From: Nannocystis sp.
Lineage (GTDB): Bacteria; Myxococcota_A; Polyangia; Nannocystales; Nannocystaceae
DNA: 64,000 nt
Assembly (NCBI RefSeq): GCF_016714285.1
Contig: NZ_JADJNN010000038.1
Span: forward strand, 310,001-374,000
Direction of reading: 5' to 3'
In this document: positions 17,520 to 26,684 of the stretch, one piece after another
Layout: each line of letters opens with the position of its first letter
Position numbering within the stretch: position 1 is the first letter of the stretch
Translations under genes and position numbers: made by a program
Notes under the pieces: generated by a model
The model's database searches: none
Told to the model about the DNA's origin: nothing
The model's input: only the letters and a program-made list of their open reading frames with translations

Positions 17520-19178
17520 GAACGCCAGCTTGTGGATCGGGCTCGCCCCCACCGCGCGCAGCTCGGCCGCGTAGTCCTGTGTCTCGATCTGCTGCAACGC
17601 CTTGGCGAGCGCCTGCTTCAGGGTCTCGCCCTTCTTCTTGACCTTGAGCTCCAGCACCACGCCGGGGCCGCCCGCGCTGCGCGGCACGATCATCACGTCG
17701 AAGCGGCCCTGCCCCGATTCGCGGTTCGACCGCACGAGATACTGCGGCTGCAGGTGGACCAGCAGGCCCAGCACAAACGCATGATAGACCTGCTCTGGCG
17801 GCATCTCCACAGCATTGCCGGCGGTATCGAAGTAGGAGGCGGACTCGGTGAGCAGCCGCGCCAAACGCTGCTCGACCGCCTCTGTGTCGCCGGCGAGCAG
17901 CGCCCGCGTCAGCCCTTCCACCTCGCGTTCGCCGCCGAGCCCGCGGCGGAGCCACGTACGAAACAAGCCATGAAAGACCTCGCGCACCTCGGAGTTGGGA
18001 ATGGACAGCGTGGCGATCTCCCGGACCTCCTCCCGGCGGACCTCGCTGGCCTTGAGATATCCGCAGAACAGCAGGAAGCTCCACATCGCGTCCTCGTCGA
18101 GGTAGACGTCGCGCAGCACCGTGTTCTCCACGATCGGCTTGCGGATGCCCTCCCCTCGCAGCAGGCGCTCGATGTCCTCGTGCGGCGACGCGCCCTGACG
18201 CATCAGCAGCTCGTCGATCAAGTCGTTGGACCCGGTGTTCACCCAGTAGACCGAGCACCGGCCGTCGGCCAGCGCGTTGAGGATCGACCAGGGATTGTAG
18301 ATCACTGTGTCCCCGAACAGGTAGCCATTGTACCAGTCCCGGAGCTCAGCGAGCTCCCCGCGGTAGCCAGCGCGCGCGGCGAGGTCCGCCACCTCGGCCT
18401 CGGTGAAGCCGAACGAATCACCGTAGCGCGGGTGCAGCAGCGAATAGACCCGCAAGTTGTTGAGCCCCGAGAAGATGCTCTCCTTGGCGATGCGGAGGAT
18501 GCCGGTCAGCACTCCCTTAAAAAGGTCCTCATTGTCCTTGAGGGCGGCCCCGAGCAGCGTGCGAAAGAAGTCGATCGCCTGGTCGTAATAACCAGCGCTG
18601 AAGGCGGCGTGGATCGGCGTGTCGTACTCGTCGATCAGGATCACCACGGGTTGCCGGTGATGCCTCCGCAGGAAACGACACAGGTTGCGCAGCGCGAGCT
18701 CGCAATGCGACGGCGCGGCCCGCTGCGCGAGGAGCTCGCGGAAGATGGCGGCCTCGTCCGACGTCAGCAGCTCGTCGTCGAGCAGATATCGGTGCTGGGC
18801 GTAGAGCTCGCCGAGCAGCTCGCGCGTGAGGGCGAAGCAGGCGTCCCAGGTCGGCTTCTTCACGTCCTTGAAGGTCAGCCACAGGACCGGGTAACGCCCG
18901 AAGTGCTCGCGCAGCCGGGTCTCTCGCCAGACCGCCAGGTCGGCGAACAGCGGCGAGCGGTCGTCGTCGGCCTTCTCGAGGAAGTAGCGGAGCGTCGACA
19001 GGTTGGTCGTCTTGCCGAAGCGCCGCGGCCTCGGCAGCAGGATCACCGCGCCCGGATCGTCGAGCACGCGGGCGATGAACGCGGTCTTGTCGACGTAGAG
19101 GCGCCCCTGTTCGCGCAGCGTGCGGAAGTCGGACGCGCCGATCGAGAGGGCGAGCGACGGGCCGGAGGCGCCGGACAT
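17448..19178 (-). CDS. AAA-ATPase-like/PD-(D/E)XK nuclease-like protein (DUF1703 type)
   Basis: A 576-residue protein of the widespread family with an N-terminal ATPase-like part and a C-terminal nuclease-like part. Seen here: LYVDKTAFI, the Walker A-like RPRRFGKTTNLSTL (about 50-63), Walker B-like VVILIDEYDTP, and the C-terminal DVMIVP...VVLELKVKKK (PD-(D/E)XK-type Asp and Glu-x-Lys). Members occur sporadically in many phyla, often in multiple copies, and are suspected to be mobile; their function is not established. The natural C terminus should be near AFAFDGK; the last about 17 residues are read out of frame through the SEC-C gene. Codon use looks less GC-rich than in neighbours, suggesting transfer. 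Confidence 0.88.
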   Translation of the reverse strand: MSGASGPSLALSIGASDFRTLREQGRLYVDKTAFIARVLDDPGAVILLPRPRRFGKTTNLSTLRYFLEKADDDRSPLFADLAVWRETRLREHFGRYPVLWLTFKDVKKPTWDACFALTRELLGELYAQHRYLLDDELLTSDEAAIFRELLAQRAAPSHCELALRNLCRFLRRHHRQPVVILIDEYDTPIHAAFSAGYYDQAIDFFRTLLGAALKDNEDLFKGVLTGILRIAKESIFSGLNNLRVYSLLHPRYGDSFGFTEAEVADLAARAGYRGELAELRDWYNGYLFGDTVIYNPWSILNALADGRCSVYWVNTGSNDLIDELLMRQGASPHEDIERLLRGEGIRKPIVENTVLRDVYLDEDAMWSFLLFCGYLKASEVRREEVREIATLSIPNSEVREVFHGLFRTWLRRGLGGEREVEGLTRALLAGDTEAVEQRLARLLTESASYFDTAGNAVEMPPEQVYHAFVLGLLVHLQPQYLVRSNRESGQGRFDVMIVPRSAGGPGVVLELKVKKKGETLKQALAKALQQIETQDYAAELRAVGASPIHKLAFAFDGKATAAAPCCRSSTSRPASR

Positions 19179-19270
19179 GGCTGCTCTATATCACCAAATC
19201 GCGCCCGCTGGAGGCCGAGTTGGCCCCGTCGATGCCGGGCACCGAGCTCTCGTACACGCTGCAGGGCGGC

Positions 19271-20971
19271 TCACCAATGTTGCAGGGCGCGGGGGTCATG
19301 CGGCACGGGCTCGCCCTGCGCGTGCTGGACGGCCTCGTGGACCGTGAAGCTGAAGTGGTCCTCGCCGAGCTCGTGCTGGAAGCCGGAGCGGGCGAGGGCG
19401 TCGCGGACGGGGCCCTTGACGTCGGCGAGGTGGAGGGCGATGCCGCGGGCGCGGAGGGTGCGGTGGACCTCGCGGAGGGAGGCGAGTGCGGAGATATCGA
19501 TATCGTGGATGCTGCTGGCGTCGAGGATGACGGCGCGCGTGGGTGGGGGTGCCAGGTCGACGTGGCGGAGGATGGTCTCGCGGAGGAAGGCGGCGTTGGC
19601 GAAGTAGAGCTGGGCGTCGAGGCGGAGGATGAGGAGGCCGGGGATCGCCAGGGCCTCGGGGAAGCGGTCGCGGTTGCGGTAAATGGTGGTACCTGGGAGG
19701 CGGCCGAGCAGGGCGGTGTGCGGGCGGGTGGTGCGGAGGATGAAGAGGGCCAATGACAGCAGGACGCCGATGCCGAGGCCGGTGGTGATGCCGAGGGTGA
19801 GGGTGGCGATGAGGGTAACGAGCAGGGCCGGGAGCTCGCGTCGGCGCAGGCGCCAGAGCGTGCGTGGGAGCTTGTGGTCGACGAGGCCGGCGACGGCGAC
19901 GATGACGATCGCGGCCAGGGCGGCGCGTGGGAGGTCGTGGAGGACCGGCGTGAGGAGCAGCAGGGTGGTGGCGACGAGCACGGCCGTGAACACGCCGGCG
20001 AGGCCGGTGCGGGCGCCGGCCTGGGCGTTGACGGCGGTGCGCGACAGGCCGCCGGCGATCGGGTAGCCGCGGGTGAAGCCGGTGGCGAGGTTGCACAGGC
20101 CGAGGGCGACGAGCTCGCGGTCGGCCTCGGGGCGGTCGTCGGGGCCGGCGACGGCGAGGGCGGAGGAGATGGCCTCCATAAACGACAGCAGGGCGATCGT
20201 GAGGGCGGCGGGGACGAGGGCGCCGAGCGTGGTGAGGGAGAGGAAGGGGACGGCGGGGGTGGGCAGGCCGGCGGGGACCTTGCCGAGGATCGCCACGCCG
20301 TGGTCGGCGAGGCCCAGGAGCGCCGAGGCCACGATCGCGGCGGCGACCACGACGAGGGCCTTGGCGCGGAAGCGGCCGAGCGTGATGAGGATGGCGACCG
20401 CGGCGAGGCCGACCGCGAGCGTGGGCAGGTGGACCTGGGCGCGCGCGGTCCACAGCTGGGCGAGGACGGTGTGCAGGCCGGTGCTGGCGGAGACGTGGAG
20501 GCCGAGCAGGGCGCCGAGCTGGCTGGCGGCGATGACGATCGCGGCGGCGGAGGTGAAGCCGCTGAGCACGGGCTGGGACAGGAAGTTGACGACGAAGCCG
20601 AGGCGGAGCGCGCCCATCGTCAGCTGGATCGCGCCGACCATGGCTGCGAGGGCGGCGGCGGCGAGCACCGGGGTCTCACCGGTGGCGAGGCTGAGGCTGC
20701 CGAGGGCGGCGGCGACGAGCAGGGAGTCCATCGCCACCGGGCCGACGGCGAGCTTGGGCGAGGTGCCGAAGATCGCGTAGACGAGGAGCGGCGGGATCGC
20801 GGCGTAGAGGCCGACGATCGGGGGCAGGCCGGCGAGCAGCGCGTAGGCCATCGCTTGTGGGATCAACATGACCGCGGTGGTGAGCCCGGCCGCGAGGTCG
20901 CCGCTGAGGTCGGCCCGGCGATAGCGCGGGAGCCAGGCGAGGATCGGCACGAGGCGGCGCAGGCGGTCCAT
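19271..20971 (-). CDS. SulP/SLC26-family anion transporter with STAS domain
   Basis: A 566-residue inner-membrane protein starting MDRLRRLVPILAWLPRY. It shows the SulP opening (DLAAGLTTAVMLIPQAMAYALLAGLPPIVGLYAA), 10-14 hydrophobic helices, the conserved GYPIAGGLSRTAVN, and a C-terminal STAS domain from about 435 (LILRLDAQLYFANAAFL, ILDASSIHDIDISALASL). SulP proteins move sulfate, sulfite, bicarbonate or other anions; the sulfur-gene context favours a sulfur oxyanion, perhaps export of sulfite or sulfate made during persulfide oxidation (inference). It is divergent from the DUF302 gene. A sigma-54-like promoter lies immediately upstream. Confidence 0.92.
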   Translation of the reverse strand: MDRLRRLVPILAWLPRYRRADLSGDLAAGLTTAVMLIPQAMAYALLAGLPPIVGLYAAIPPLLVYAIFGTSPKLAVGPVAMDSLLVAAALGSLSLATGETPVLAAAALAAMVGAIQLTMGALRLGFVVNFLSQPVLSGFTSAAAIVIAASQLGALLGLHVSASTGLHTVLAQLWTARAQVHLPTLAVGLAAVAILITLGRFRAKALVVVAAAIVASALLGLADHGVAILGKVPAGLPTPAVPFLSLTTLGALVPAALTIALLSFMEAISSALAVAGPDDRPEADRELVALGLCNLATGFTRGYPIAGGLSRTAVNAQAGARTGLAGVFTAVLVATTLLLLTPVLHDLPRAALAAIVIVAVAGLVDHKLPRTLWRLRRRELPALLVTLIATLTLGITTGLGIGVLLSLALFILRTTRPHTALLGRLPGTTIYRNRDRFPEALAIPGLLILRLDAQLYFANAAFLRETILRHVDLAPPPTRAVILDASSIHDIDISALASLREVHRTLRARGIALHLADVKGPVRDALARSGFQHELGEDHFSFTVHEAVQHAQGEPVPHDPRALQHW

Positions 20972-20984
20972 CGTTCGGAGATTG

Positions 20985-21000
20985 TGCACGGATCGGGCCA
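20985..21000 (-). promoter_or_regulatory. Putative sigma-54 (-24/-12) promoter of the SulP gene
   Basis: On the minus strand the 16 bases read TGGCCCGATCCGTGCA. The invariant GG and GC doublets have the required 10-base gap, and the -24 (TGGC) and -12 (TGCA) elements match the consensus well. The C of the -12 GC is 15 bases from the A of the ATG (20971), so the predicted transcript has only about 3 leader bases. Confidence 0.55.
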
Positions 21001-21031
21001 GGTTTGGGTTGTGGGGATGCCGTGGTACGCG

Positions 21032-21060
21032 TGTCGCGACGGTGGCCGGGCGTCGCGACA
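21032..21060. promoter_or_regulatory. Putative activator half-sites in the SulP/DUF302 divergent region
   Basis: Two copies of a GTCGCGAC core, TGTCGCGACG (21032-21041) and CGTCGCGACA (21051-21060), are 19 bases apart. Together with the perfect palindrome at 21603-21620 and the site at 24412-24425 they suggest a common operator for the sigma-54 activator. The 8-base core alone is not rare at this GC content, so these two copies are weaker evidence than the others. Confidence 0.45.
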
Positions 21061-21161
21061 TCGCGGCGCGGCGAAATCTTGGCGGTTGCCAGGTGGCGCG
21101 ACCTGAGCCACCGTGGGGCCGCACGCGGCGTCGCGTGCACGCGCATGAGAGGGCGATCGAT

Positions 21162-21587
21162 ATGACCACGACTGACTACGGGATCCGGACGGTGCTCGAG
21201 CTTCCCTTCACCGAGGCGGTGGAGCGCACGAAGGAGGCGCTCAAGGCGGAGGGCTTTGGGGTGTTATCGGAGATCGACCTGCAGGCGAAGCTGCGGGAGA
21301 AGCTGGGCGTCGAGCTGGCGCCGTACCTCATCCTCGGGGCCTGCAACCCGCCGCTGGCGTACAAGGCGCTGCAGGCGGAGCCGGAGGTCGGGCTGCTGCT
21401 CCCGTGCAACGTCATCGTCTACGGGATCGCGGGCGGGCGCACGGTGGTGGCGGCGGTCGACCCCGACGCGATGCTCGCGGTGGTCGGCGACAGCGCGGCG
21501 ATCGCGGAGGTCGGGCGCGACGCGAAGCTGCGGTTGCAGCGGGCGATCGCGGCGTTGCAGGGGACATCGGTGGAGCGCCCGGGCTGA
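21162..21587 (+). CDS. DUF302-domain protein
   Basis: A 141-residue cytoplasmic protein starting MTTTDYGIRTVLELPF. It covers a complete DUF302 domain: EAVERTKEALKAEGFGVLSEIDLQAKLREKLG, then LILGACNPPLAYKAL, then LLPCNVIVY. Family proteins are small alpha/beta dimers of unknown biochemical role and are often encoded beside sulfur, thiol-stress or metal genes. The two conserved cysteines (GACNP and LLPCN) could react with persulfides; this is an inference. It sits between SulP and the YeeE pair, with operator-like sites on both sides. Confidence 0.88.
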   Translation: MTTTDYGIRTVLELPFTEAVERTKEALKAEGFGVLSEIDLQAKLREKLGVELAPYLILGACNPPLAYKALQAEPEVGLLLPCNVIVYGIAGGRTVVAAVDPDAMLAVVGDSAAIAEVGRDAKLRLQRAIAALQGTSVERPG

Positions 21588-21602
21588 GCTCAGGGCGGAC
21601 GA

Positions 21603-21620
21603 GACATGTCGCGACATGTC
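21603..21620. promoter_or_regulatory. 18-base perfect palindrome, putative upstream activator site
   Basis: GACATGTCGCGACATGTC is a perfect palindrome 45 bases upstream of the -24 element of the YeeE promoter, within the usual range for an enhancer bound by a sigma-54 activator. The central 14 bases (CATGTCGCGACATG) recur exactly at the start codon of the activator gene (24412-24425). Confidence 0.65.
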
Positions 21621-21664
21621 GCTACACCGGTCGGGCCAGCGCGGTGAAGGACTACAGGAAGCGC

Positions 21665-21680
21665 TGGCACGGCATCTGCA
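21665..21680 (+). promoter_or_regulatory. Putative sigma-54 (-24/-12) promoter of the YeeE-dioxygenase operon
   Basis: TGGCACGGCATCTGCA matches TGGCAC-N5-TTGCA with one mismatch, and the GG/GC doublets have the correct 10-base gap. The last base of the -12 GC is 15 bases before the ATG at 21694, the same distance as at the SulP promoter. Confidence 0.65.
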
Positions 21681-21693
21681 CAGGGGACCTGAT

Positions 21694-22122
21694 ATGAGCC
21701 TCGACATCCTTCTCCCGCTGCTCGGCGGGCTTCTCATCGGCGCCAGCGCCTTGCTGCTGCTCGGGGTCAGCGGGCGGATCGCGGGCGTCAGCGGCATCGT
21801 CGGCGGGCTAATGTTGGCGCCGCGGGGCGACCGGAGCTGGCGGCTGGCCTTCCTCGGCGGGCTCATGGTCGGTGGGCTGCTGCTGCTGGGCATCGACCCG
21901 GCGGCGCTGCCGGACGGGCTGCCGGCGACGACGCCGATCGTGGTCCTGGCCGGGTTTCTCGTCGGTTACGGGGCGCGGGCGGCCAACGGCTGCACCAGCG
22001 GGCACGGGGTCTGCGGGCTCGGTCGTCGCTCGCGGCGCTCGCTGGTCGCGGTGCTGGTGTTCATGGGCGCCGGTGTGATCACGGCGCAACTCGTGCGACC
22101 CTTGCTTGGAGGTGCGCTGTGA
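21694..22122 (+). CDS. YeeE/YedE-family half-transporter, first subunit
   Basis: A 142-residue inner-membrane protein, MSLDILLPLLGGLLIGASALLLL, with four hydrophobic segments and the family motif NGCTSGHGVCGLGRRSRRS (Cys residues near 106 and 112). YeeE/YedE proteins take up thiosulfate or related sulfur species; in the half-size form two adjacent genes supply the two halves. The GTG of the second gene overlaps this stop by 4 bases, so the two are translationally coupled. The operon order (two YeeE halves, then a metallo-beta-lactamase dioxygenase) is the same kind of set as in BigR-type hydrogen-sulfide detoxification operons. Confidence 0.92.
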   Translation: MSLDILLPLLGGLLIGASALLLLGVSGRIAGVSGIVGGLMLAPRGDRSWRLAFLGGLMVGGLLLLGIDPAALPDGLPATTPIVVLAGFLVGYGARAANGCTSGHGVCGLGRRSRRSLVAVLVFMGAGVITAQLVRPLLGGAL

Positions 22123-22529
22123 TTCACATGCTCGCGCCGGTGGTGTCCGGTCTGTTGTTCGCGCTCGGGCTCGGCCTCGCCGGGATGACGCGGCCGACGC
22201 AGGTGTTGGCCTTCCTCGAGTTTCGCGACCCCGCGCTGATGTTGACCATGGGCGCCGCGGTGGCGGTGACCGGGCTCGGCTTTCCGCTGCTGTTGCGGCG
22301 GTCGCGGCCGCTGCTGGGGCCGCGATTTCTGTTGCCGACGCGCAGCGACCTCGATCGTCCGTTGATCGTGGGTGCGGTGCTGTTCGGGGTCGGCTGGGGT
22401 CTGGTCGGGCTGTGCCCGGGGCCGGCGCTGACCGGGCTGGTCGCGGGCGACCCGCGGCAGTGGTTGTTCGTGGCCGCGATGCTGGCCGGCATGTTCATTC
22501 ATCAACGTCTTGAGAGGAGCGCGTCATGA
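22119..22529 (+). CDS. YeeE/YedE-family half-transporter, second subunit (DUF6691 type)
   Basis: A 136-residue inner-membrane protein beginning at GTG 22119 (MIHMLAPVVSGLLFALGLGLAGMTRP). It shows the second-half motifs GLGLAGMTRPTQVLAFLEF and GVGWGLVGLCPGPAL, where the Cys in the LCPGPA motif is the counterpart of the substrate-binding cysteine of full-length YeeE. Overlaps of 4 bases with both neighbours mark a tight operon 21694-23413. Together with the preceding gene it should form one sulfur-compound channel. Confidence 0.92.
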   Translation: MIHMLAPVVSGLLFALGLGLAGMTRPTQVLAFLEFRDPALMLTMGAAVAVTGLGFPLLLRRSRPLLGPRFLLPTRSDLDRPLIVGAVLFGVGWGLVGLCPGPALTGLVAGDPRQWLFVAAMLAGMFIHQRLERSAS

Positions 22530-23413
22530 ACATCGAGGCATTCTTCGATCCGCACACCTTCACGCTGACCTACGTGGTGTCCGATCCGGCCACGCGCGAC
22601 GCGCTGGTGATCGATCCGGTGCTGGACTATGACCCGATCGGGTCGCTGGTCTCGAGCGAGTCGATCGATCGCGTGAGCGAGTTTCTCCGGCGCGAGGGGC
22701 TGGTGCTGCGGGCGGTGCTCGAGACGCACGCGCACGCCGATCACCTGTCGGGCTCGCAGGTGCTGCGGGCGCGCTTTCCGGGGGCCTTCGTGGCGATCGG
22801 GGAGCACATCCGCGAGGTCCAGGAGGTGTTCAAGGCGGTGTTCGACCTGGGCGCCGAGTTCACGGCGGACGGGCGTCAGTTCGACCGTCTGCTGGTGGAC
22901 GGCGAGGTGTTCGCGGCGGGGAGCCTGCGGGTCGCGGTGATCGCGACGCCGGGGCACACGCCGGCCTGCGTCAGCTATCACATCGGCGACGCGGTGTTCA
23001 CGGGTGATGCGCTGTTCATGCCGGACTACGGGACGGGCCGCTGCGACTTCCCGCGGGGCAGCGCGGAGGCGCTGTATCAGTCGGTGACGGGTCGCCTCTA
23101 TACATTGCCGCCGGAGACGCGGGTGTTCGTGGGTCACGACTATATGCCGGGTGGGCGGGCGCTGGCGTATGAGTCGACGATCGCGGCCGAGCAGGCGGGC
23201 AACGTGCAATTGCCGGCGGGGCGGAGCGCGGCGGACTTCGTGGGCTTTCGTCAGGCCCGCGACGCGACCCTGGCGGCGCCGAAGCTGCTGTACCCGAGCT
23301 TGCAGGTGAACATTCGCGCGGGGCACTTGCCGGAGCCGGCGCACGCCGAGCGGCCGGCGCACTTCAAGATCCCATTTCGTCTGCGCGACGTGATCGACGG
23401 GCTGCAGGGTTAG
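22526..23413 (+). CDS. Persulfide dioxygenase-like metallo-beta-lactamase protein (ETHE1/Blh type)
   Basis: A 295-residue cytoplasmic enzyme, MNIEAFFDPHTFTLTYVV. The metal-site motif HAHADH lies at residues 68-73, followed by GHTPAC (about 147), FTGDALF and VGHDY. This is the persulfide dioxygenase subgroup (ETHE1, CstB N-domain, Blh), which uses one iron to oxidise glutathione persulfide to sulfite. The partner YeeE genes and a sigma-54 activator fit sulfide/persulfide detoxification. There is no fused rhodanese domain. The pathway role is inferred from family and context. Confidence 0.92.
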   Translation: MNIEAFFDPHTFTLTYVVSDPATRDALVIDPVLDYDPIGSLVSSESIDRVSEFLRREGLVLRAVLETHAHADHLSGSQVLRARFPGAFVAIGEHIREVQEVFKAVFDLGAEFTADGRQFDRLLVDGEVFAAGSLRVAVIATPGHTPACVSYHIGDAVFTGDALFMPDYGTGRCDFPRGSAEALYQSVTGRLYTLPPETRVFVGHDYMPGGRALAYESTIAAEQAGNVQLPAGRSAADFVGFRQARDATLAAPKLLYPSLQVNIRAGHLPEPAHAERPAHFKIPFRLRDVIDGLQG

Positions 23414-23427
23414 TACCGGGCTGCGGG

Positions 23428-24411
<984 letters not shown>

Positions 24412-24414
<3 letters not shown>

Positions 24415-24433
24415 GTCGCGACATGTTGCGACA
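24412..24433. promoter_or_regulatory. Operator-like palindrome overlapping the activator start codon
   Basis: CATGTCGCGACATG (24412-24425) is a perfect 14-base palindrome identical to the core of the 21603-21620 site; it includes the activator start codon. A near copy, TGTTGCGACA, follows at 24424-24433. Binding here would block translation or transcription of the activator. Confidence 0.6.
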
Positions 24434-24481
24434 GCAGCGCGGGGTCGGCAAGGCGGTGGGAAGGCGTGGTATAGGGGGGCG

Positions 24482-25285
24482 ATGCGGACCGTCCTGCTCG
24501 CCAGCCTCACGCTCGTCGCCTGTGAACACGGGCCCGCTCCGGGGCCGCAGCAGCCTGTGCCGACCGTGACGGCGGCGACGACCGCGAGTTCAGGGGCAGT
24601 GGTGGCGGCGAGCGGGGCCGAGGTGGACACGCTGGCGAGCAGCGTCGGGGTGATCGAGATCCATCCGGTGCAACACGCGACGCTGTGGCTGCGGGTCGGC
24701 GATCAGGTGGTGTGGGTCGACCCGTGGTCGAAGGCCAAGCTCGAGGGGCCGAAGGCGGATCTGGTGCTGATCACCGATGTGCACCCGGATCACTTCGACC
24801 CCGAGGGGCTGGCGGCGGTGCGTGGGGCGAACGCGGTGGTGGTGGCGCCGAAGGTGGTCGCGGAGCAGGTGCCGGGGGCGATCGCGCTGGCCAACGGCGA
24901 GAGCCGGCAGGTCGGGGCGCTGCGCGTCGAGGCGGTCGCAATGTACAACCTCACCCGCGGGCCGGAGGCGGGCAAGCTCTACCACGACAAGGGACGCGGC
25001 AATGGTTACGTGATCAATGCCGGTGACGCGCGGCTGTACCTCTCGGGCGATACGGAGTGCACGCCGGAGATGAAGGCGCTGCAGGATATCGATGTCGCGT
25101 TCGTGTGCATGAACCTGCCGTATACGATGCCGCCGTCGGAGGCGGCGGCGTGCGTGGCGGTGTTCAAGCCGAAGGTGCTGTATCCGTACCACTACCGCGA
25201 TTCGCCGCTGGGCGAGCTGCAGGCGGCGCTGGCGGGCACGGGGGTCCTGCTGCGTCTGCGCGAGTGGTATCCGGGCGGGCCGTGA
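24482..25285 (+). CDS. Metallo-beta-lactamase-fold lipoprotein (UlaG-like)
   Basis: A 267-residue protein starting MRTVLLASLTLVAC, a lipoprotein signal with Cys14, then a Pro/Ala/Thr linker. The domain from about 60 has the MBL layout: HATLWLRVG, ITDVHPDHFD (metal ligands), then SGDTECTP and YPYHYRDS. This matches the UlaG/L-ascorbate-6-phosphate lactonase-like branch (UPF0173 type) rather than a true beta-lactamase or the dioxygenase at 22526. Exported UlaG-like proteins have no assigned role. It is divergent from the sigma-54 activator (67 bases), so it might share its regulation. Confidence 0.85.
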   Translation: MRTVLLASLTLVACEHGPAPGPQQPVPTVTAATTASSGAVVAASGAEVDTLASSVGVIEIHPVQHATLWLRVGDQVVWVDPWSKAKLEGPKADLVLITDVHPDHFDPEGLAAVRGANAVVVAPKVVAEQVPGAIALANGESRQVGALRVEAVAMYNLTRGPEAGKLYHDKGRGNGYVINAGDARLYLSGDTECTPEMKALQDIDVAFVCMNLPYTMPPSEAAACVAVFKPKVLYPYHYRDSPLGELQAALAGTGVLLRLREWYPGGP

Positions 25286-25336
25286 TCACGGGCCGCGTTG
25301 GAGCGCCGATACCATCGGTGGGGGGCGTTGGCAGGC

Positions 25337-26137
25337 TCAGGCCGGCGGGTGCGGGAGGGCGGCGACCAGAGCCGCGTGGGTGGGGAGGGCGAGCTCGCGG
25401 CGGTGGGCGGCGGCGATGAACCAGCCGCCGCGCCAGGGCCACTCTTTGAGGCCGGCGCGGGTGCGGGGGATGCTGCTGGCGTAGGCGCGGAGGTTGGCGA
25501 GGAGGGTGTCCTGGTCGAGGTCGATGCCGAGGGCGACGCGGCCGACGGTGCCGAGCTCGCGGGCGAGGGCGGCGAGCTCGTCGGAGTGGTCGTCGAGGAC
25601 GGCGCGGACGTCGACCTGGTAGCGCTCGCACAGCAGGCCGAAGGCGGAGTTCCAGATCAGCTTCTCGAGCATCACGGCCGCGAAGGCGCGACGACCGATC
25701 GCCTCGCTGCGCAGGCCGAGCGACTCGAGCCAGAGGACCATCGCGTTGGCGTGCGGGCCGGTGAAGCGATTGACGCCGCCGGGCTCGACGGGGCCGCCGC
25801 GCTGGCTCACGGCGAAGAACAGGAGGCCGCGGGTGTTGCCCTCGAGGCCGTGGTCCTCGAGCCAGGGGTCGAGCATGCCGTTTTGCAGGAACACGAGGTC
25901 GGCGCGGCGGTGCGGCGGGACGGCGGCGAGCAGGGCGCCGAGGTCGTCGTTGCGGACGCACACGGCGATCGGGTCGCCAGCGGGCTCGTCGAGCTGATAC
26001 CAGCCGCGGAAGCGGTCGATCACGGCGACGCCGCTGGCGCGGGCGAGGGCGGTGCCGACGCGGCCCGCGCCGAGGACGATGCGACGCGAGGGTCGGTCCT
26101 CGCCGCTGATGTCGATGTGCAGGTCGGGGCCGGACAT
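25337..26137 (-). CDS. Ketopantoate-reductase-like NAD(P)-binding protein
   Basis: A 266-residue cytoplasmic protein, MSGPDLHIDISGEDRPSRRI. A short Rossmann motif VLGAGRVGTALA (about 22-33) is followed by LVFLQNGMLDPWL, the equivalent of the ketopantoate reductase NG motif, and VMLEKLIWNSAFGLLCERY, the equivalent of the catalytic Lys/Asn helix. True ketopantoate reductases are about 300 residues; this shorter relative may act on another 2-oxo acid. An ATG 14 codons upstream (26179) is possible. Confidence 0.75.
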   Translation of the reverse strand: MSGPDLHIDISGEDRPSRRIVLGAGRVGTALARASGVAVIDRFRGWYQLDEPAGDPIAVCVRNDDLGALLAAVPPHRRADLVFLQNGMLDPWLEDHGLEGNTRGLLFFAVSQRGGPVEPGGVNRFTGPHANAMVLWLESLGLRSEAIGRRAFAAVMLEKLIWNSAFGLLCERYQVDVRAVLDDHSDELAALARELGTVGRVALGIDLDQDTLLANLRAYASSIPRTRAGLKEWPWRGGWFIAAAHRRELALPTHAALVAALPHPPA

Positions 26138-26207
26138 GGTGGTGGCGCATGCTTGCCCGAGGCGGCGTCGCATGTCCAACTGTTGGCGCGGGGGCTACAC
26201 TCGCGGG

Positions 26208-26603
26208 ATGGCGATCGTCCCGACCAAGCGCAGCCCGTGGTGGATCCTCGTGTTCCTGACCGTCGCTGCTGCGCTGGCGGCCGGGGTGGTGGGCGTCGGG
26301 TGGAAGAACAGCGGCAAGCCGCCGGAGCTGAACACGCTGCTGTCGATCGTTGGGGTGTGCGCGGGGCTGTCGGCCGCGCTGACGCTGCCGGGGGCGCTGG
26401 GGGCCCGGGCGACCTTCGTGTGCGGGACCCTCGGGCTGCTGATCGGGCTGTTCCAGATGTTGAGCGTGGCGTTCACCGGCTCACACGACGGCATGGCCGA
26501 CCTCGCGGCGGTGCTCAGCTTCCTGATGTTCGGGGCGATCGGCGTCGTTGTCGGCGCATTGATCGACCTCGTGATCTGGGCGGCCAGGCGGCGCCGCGGG
26601 TGA
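26208..26603 (+). CDS. Small membrane protein of unknown function
   Basis: A 131-residue protein with four hydrophobic segments (from WWILVFLTVAAALAAGVVGVG, TLLSIVGVCAGLSAAL, ATFVCGTLGLLIGLF and AVLSFLMFGAIGVVVGALI) and a basic C terminus (WAARRRRG). No catalytic motif. ATG 26208 fits the membrane topology, and the upstream extension is a shadow of the reductase gene. It starts 70 bases from the divergent reductase. Confidence 0.7.
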   Translation: MAIVPTKRSPWWILVFLTVAAALAAGVVGVGWKNSGKPPELNTLLSIVGVCAGLSAALTLPGALGARATFVCGTLGLLIGLFQMLSVAFTGSHDGMADLAAVLSFLMFGAIGVVVGALIDLVIWAARRRRG

Positions 26604-26684
26604 GCTGCGGTGCTCGCGGGCGCGCCCGTGGCTGCGCGGCGGCGGCATCTTGTCGGGTCGCGGGCGATCGCCGACGATGGCGGG

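Noticed and set aside
24415..24630. N-terminal Cys-rich extension of the sigma-54 activator
   Set aside because: It overlaps the divergent lipoprotein's signal peptide and has no sensor-like pattern.
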